Source: Cocleimonas sp.
GTDB lineage: Bacteria; Pseudomonadota; Gammaproteobacteria; Thiotrichales; Thiotrichaceae
Assembly (NCBI GenBank): GCA_021647365.1
Contig: JAKIUW010000028.1
Location: forward strand, 1-43,167
Reading direction: 5' to 3'
DNA length: 43,167 nt
Made by a program: the position numbers and the translations under genes. Position 1 is the first letter of the stretch, and each line of letters starts with the position of its first letter. The notes below the pieces were generated by a model. The model searched no databases. It saw only the letters and a list, made by a program, of their open reading frames with translations, and had not been told where the DNA came from. Shown here one piece after another: positions 42,961 through 43,167 of this stretch.

Positions 42961-42992
42961 TAAAAGCACACCCCCCCCACTTTTACATGATG
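42961..42992 (-). repeat. Palindromic-repeat single unit, copy 12 (eight C)
   Basis: One C-arm: TAAAAGCACA, eight C, ACTTTTACATGATG. It lies 84 nt after the ATL stop and 50 nt before the IS21 left end. Confidence 0.9.
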
Positions 42993-43042
42993 TTTTTATA
43001 TTATTGATGCTAGTTCTTCCGCAACGTTTTAAAACCCTGCGG

Positions 43043-43167
43043 TGTTAATAAGCATGCAAAACTGACCCACTTTAGGGGTTAATTGGCATCGAAAATTGAC
43101 CCACCTATTTGTAGTTTAATACCAAGTTTTTAGCTTGGGGAATTTAATAGGTGATATTAATGGAAAC
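43043..43167 (+). mobile_element. IS21-family element, left end (partial)
   Basis: The terminus begins TGTTAATAAGCATG. Sub-repeats GCATGCAAAACTGACCCA (43052-43069) and GGCATCGAAAATTGACCCA (43085-43103) match, in inverted form, the right-end repeats at 76-116. A small CCAAG/CTTGG stem (43122-43138) and an AGGTGAT ribosome binding site precede the istA start. The orientation is the same as at the left edge of the window. Confidence 0.85.
43160..43167 (+). CDS. istA: IstA-like transposase, first codons only (partial)
   Basis: An ATG with AGGTGAT 4-10 nt upstream, at the position where istA starts relative to an IS21 left end. Only ATGGAAAC is visible, so the identity rests on context. Confidence 0.5.

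Noticed and set aside
1120..42992. Palindromic repeats as a CRISPR array
   Set aside because: Spacing is kilobases and irregular, units face both ways, and no cas gene is present.
1120..42992. G-runs as G-quadruplexes
   Set aside because: Each unit has a single G-run on a strand; four runs close together are never seen, so an intramolecular quadruplex is not possible.
1120..42992. All repeat units as intrinsic terminators
   Set aside because: The paired copies could work this way, but the seven single units have no partner to pair with, so termination cannot be the general explanation.

Overview
The window looks like chromosomal DNA of an AT-leaning gammaproteobacterium. The evidence is the complete ybgC-tolQRAB-pal-cpoB cluster, the ruvC-ruvA-ruvB run, the dapF-DUF484-xerC neighbourhood, an E. 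coli-type DNA polymerase II and type IV pilus pilB/pilC/pilD genes. A pyrophosphate-type phosphofructokinase, two TusA-like sulfur carriers, a rhodanese and a rubredoxin suggest a sulfur-oxidising or C1-oxidising lineage of the Thiotrichales/Methylococcales kind. That placement is inference; there is no rRNA or tRNA gene to fix it.

Layout. Bases 1-125 are the right end of an IS21-family element (istB tail plus terminal repeats) that cut off a DUF255/YyaL gene (126-1022, minus). Then come aroC (+), the tol-pal operon (2368-8403, minus), a membrane M50 protease, a small PLA2-like protein, DUF4870 and DUF4124 proteins, and a cNMP-binding protein. A plus-strand group ibaG-tusA-like-CDF transporter-unknown follows (11413-14264). 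Next are bioF-mscS and tusA (minus), dapF-DUF484-xerC (+), polB (minus), an exported unknown and ybaK (+), a DsbA-like protein (minus), two small membrane proteins (+) and an IS30-type remnant. Then pilB-pilC-pilD (minus), rubredoxin, ruvCAB (+), prlC-xthA and rnd (minus), a candidate small RNA, a hemerythrin-like protein (+), GST, PPi-PFK, rhodanese and HPP membrane protein (minus), and an alkyltransferase-like protein (+). The window closes in the left end of a second IS21 copy, in the same orientation as the first, with the first codons of istA.

The most striking feature is a dispersed repeat at twelve loci. Its unit is about 28-31 bp: GTAAAAGTG, a run of G, then TGTGCTTTTA, or the complement. 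Five loci carry two units inverted toward each other, which can form a long hairpin; one of these five has the units in the opposite order. The other seven loci carry one unit. Seven of the nine convergent gene junctions carry the repeat, and three minus-strand genes end with a TAA that overlaps its edge. One paired copy lies inside polB, in frame and without a stop, and adds about 26 residues to the exonuclease domain, recalling the protein-coding palindromic elements of Rickettsia. One paired copy has matching substitutions in both arms.

Functionally the region is mostly housekeeping: envelope integrity (Tol-Pal), recombination and repair (RuvABC, XerC, XthA, Pol II, ATL), lysine/peptidoglycan, biotin and aromatic precursors, sulfur transfer, and pilus assembly. 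The accessory signal is in the repeats, the IS elements and several uncharacterised proteins.
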